A DNA stretch of 53,829 nt from Alphaproteobacteria bacterium (GTDB lineage Bacteria; Pseudomonadota; Alphaproteobacteria; Micropepsales; Micropepsaceae), in the NCBI GenBank assembly GCA_015654635.1, contig JAATGP010000024.1, positions 1 to 53,829 on the forward strand. Reading direction: 5' to 3'. Shown here in pieces: positions 52,918-53,829 of this stretch (position 1 is its first letter; the number at the start of each line of letters is the position of its first letter). Under the pieces are notes generated by a model that was given only the letters and a program-made list of their open reading frames with translations, was not told where the DNA came from and did not search any database. Both the position numbers and the translations under genes were made by a program.

Positions 52918-52946
52918 TTGCACGCCCTTCCCGGTCCATGCTAAGG
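52918..52946 (+). promoter_or_regulatory. Possible promoter of the ATP synthase operon
   Basis: TTGCAC, a 17-base spacer and CTAAGG lie 109 bases before atpH. The spacing is ideal but the -10 box is poor, so this is only a candidate. Confidence 0.3.
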
Positions 52947-53011
52947 CCAAGCCCCGCGGGTCCACGGATTCTCCCGCGTCGCTGAATTCTCATTGCCCTC
53001 AGGGATTTACT

Positions 53012-53037
53012 GGTGCCTCGGAGATCTCCCTGGCACC
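53012..53037 (+). promoter_or_regulatory. Hairpin in the atpH leader
   Basis: GGTGCC (53012-53017) pairs with GGCACC (53032-53037), and inside GGAGA (53020-53024) pairs with TCTCC (53025-53029), with a two-base mismatch on each side between the two stems. It ends 17 bases before the GTG start of atpH. Confidence 0.5.
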
Positions 53038-53054
53038 GCTGAAACGGAAAAAGC

Positions 53055-53615
53055 GTGGCAGACGAAGCTCATCTTTCTGGGATCGCAGGGCGCTATGCGC
53101 TCGCCGTCTTCGAACTCGCCCAAGAAACCCAAGCCGTCGATGCATTGGGCCAAGACCTCCAAACCCTCAAACAGATGCTCGCTGAGAGTGCCGATCTGCG
53201 CCGCTTGGTTGAAGCGCCGGTGTTTGCGCGCGACGAGCAGGCCAAGGCCCTGCGGGCGCTTTTGGGGTCCATGAATGCCGACAAACTGACCCTCCGCTTT
53301 GTGCTGCTGCTCTGCTCCAAGCGCCGCTTGTTCCTGCTCTCCGACGCTATTCGCGATTTCGAAACGCTGGTTGCCAAGCTCAAGGGTGAAATTGAAGCTG
53401 ACGTCACCTCGGCCCATCCGCTGAGCGATGCCCAGACCGCGGCGCTGAAGGCGGCCCTGAAGGAAAAATTTGGCCGCGATCCGCTGCTGAGCACCATGGT
53501 CGATCCCACTCTTCTGGGCGGCCTTGTGGTCAAGGTCGGCTCGCAGATGATCGATTCCTCGTTGCGCGCCAAGCTAAACGGTTTGCGCACCGCCATGCGG
53601 GGCACCAGCCACTAA
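53055..53615 (+). CDS. atpH: ATP synthase F1 subunit delta (GTG start)
   Basis: The 186-residue delta subunit (OSCP) links the F1 head to the b-subunit stator stalk. The N-terminal helical bundle starts GIAGRYALAVFELAQE, and the C-terminal region has the family signature LLGGLVVKVGSQMIDSSLRAKLNGL. The start is GTG at 53055, with GGAAAAAGC upstream and no ATG in a suitable position. atpH heads the atpHAGDC operon in alphaproteobacteria, and atpA follows here after 88 bases. Confidence 0.96.
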   Translation: MADEAHLSGIAGRYALAVFELAQETQAVDALGQDLQTLKQMLAESADLRRLVEAPVFARDEQAKALRALLGSMNADKLTLRFVLLLCSKRRLFLLSDAIRDFETLVAKLKGEIEADVTSAHPLSDAQTAALKAALKEKFGRDPLLSTMVDPTLLGGLVVKVGSQMIDSSLRAKLNGLRTAMRGTSH

Positions 53616-53639
53616 CGTTCATTCTCACGAATAAAACCA

Positions 53640-53692
53640 CCCAGGTTCCGACCAAAGCCTAGGCCCGACCAAAGCCCAGGTTCTGACTAAAG
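53640..53692 (+). repeat. Three tandem 17-18 base repeats before atpA
   Basis: Copies at 53640-53657, 53658-53674 and 53675-53692 share the form CC(C/T)AGG..C(C/T)GAC(C/T)AAAG. The end of the third copy (AAAG) merges into the AAAGGA ribosome-binding site of atpA. Confidence 0.75.
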
Positions 53693-53703
53693 GAAATAAT
53701 ACG

Positions 53704-53829
53704 ATGAAGATCCAACCGGCCGAAATCTCGTCCATTCTGAAGCGCGAGATCCAGAATTTCGGCGTCGAAGCGGAAGTGAGCGAAGTCGGCCAGGTTCTTT
53801 CGGTCGGTGACGGTATCGCCCGCGTCTAC
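53704..53829 (+). CDS. atpA: ATP synthase F1 subunit alpha, N-terminal part (cut by window edge)
   Basis: The first 42 residues are present: [20 protein letters not shown] and then [16 protein letters not shown], the invariant beginning of the alpha subunit. AAAGGA lies nine bases before the ATG. The nucleotide-binding region is outside the window. Confidence 0.96.
   Translation, partial: MKIQPAEISSILKREIQNFGVEAEVSEVGQVLSVGDGIARVY

Noticed and set aside
1..53829. CRISPR array, tRNA or rRNA genes, complete insertion sequence
   Set aside because: No regularly spaced repeats, cloverleaf-type sequence, rRNA segments or transposase motifs were noticed on either strand by eye.

Overview
The window is a gene-dense, GC-rich chromosomal segment of an alphaproteobacterium. 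The gene content points there: aroK-aroB-CBS/CNNM protein-bolA-J domain protein-cobS-cobT, then rpmB beside a DUF3108 gene, a SUV3-type helicase followed by an S4 protein, fdxA and carD, and an ATP synthase operon that begins with atpH-atpA. The genus cannot be fixed from the sequence alone. No tRNA, rRNA, CRISPR array, intact insertion sequence or prophage was seen. secA is cut by the left edge and atpA by the right edge.

Layout. 1-9 kb: 3' end of secA with an intrinsic terminator, then on the minus strand a polytopic membrane protein and accA, a dicarboxylate/glutamate symporter on the plus strand, and on the minus strand a pentapeptide-repeat protein, xerD and a secreted protein of unknown function. 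9.2-16.1 kb: aroK, aroB, CNNM/CBS protein, bolA (minus), J-domain protein, cobS and cobT (TTG start). 16.1-19.1 kb: accessory patch with a broken DUF559 gene, repeats, a CE7-like esterase and a membrane protein. 19.2-20.5 kb: rpmB and DUF3108, divergent. 20.5-25 kb: repeat element, ketopantoate reductase-like gene, tandem retropepsin-like protein, B12-dependent methylmalonyl-CoA mutase. 25.3-31.8 kb: helicase and S4 gene, an AraC regulator/O-methyltransferase pair in a repeat-rich stretch, then fdxA and carD. 31.9-36.8 kb: small membrane proteins, a degenerate secreted nuclease-like protein, cytochrome b561, tsaC and an FAD-linked dehydrogenase. 37-42 kb: a lone modA, a GH17-GT2 glucan synthase, an FKBP isomerase and a LysE exporter. 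42.4-48.6 kb: LysR/NmrA pair, pyrC, then ygfZ, a VOC protein with a histone-H1-like tail, tag and a DUF1684 gene. 48.7-53.8 kb: a soluble chemoreceptor-like protein with its Cache domain at the C-terminus, queF, an exported peroxiredoxin, two tandem signal peptidases and the start of the ATP synthase operon.

Genes that may work together: cobS/cobT (late cobalamin synthesis) and the cobalamin-dependent mutase; aroK/aroB in the shikimate pathway; the GH17-GT2 enzyme in beta-glucan synthesis. The most unusual item is the gene at 46478: a VOC-fold domain with metal-ligand candidates kept, fused to a 91-residue lysine-rich tail and overlapping tag by four bases. It suggests a nucleic-acid-bound glyoxalase-like activity next to alkylation repair. 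This is inference. Other points are hairpins or tandem repeats just before aroK, atpH and atpA, an intrinsic terminator hidden in a convergent gene, and at least two families of dispersed intergenic repeats.
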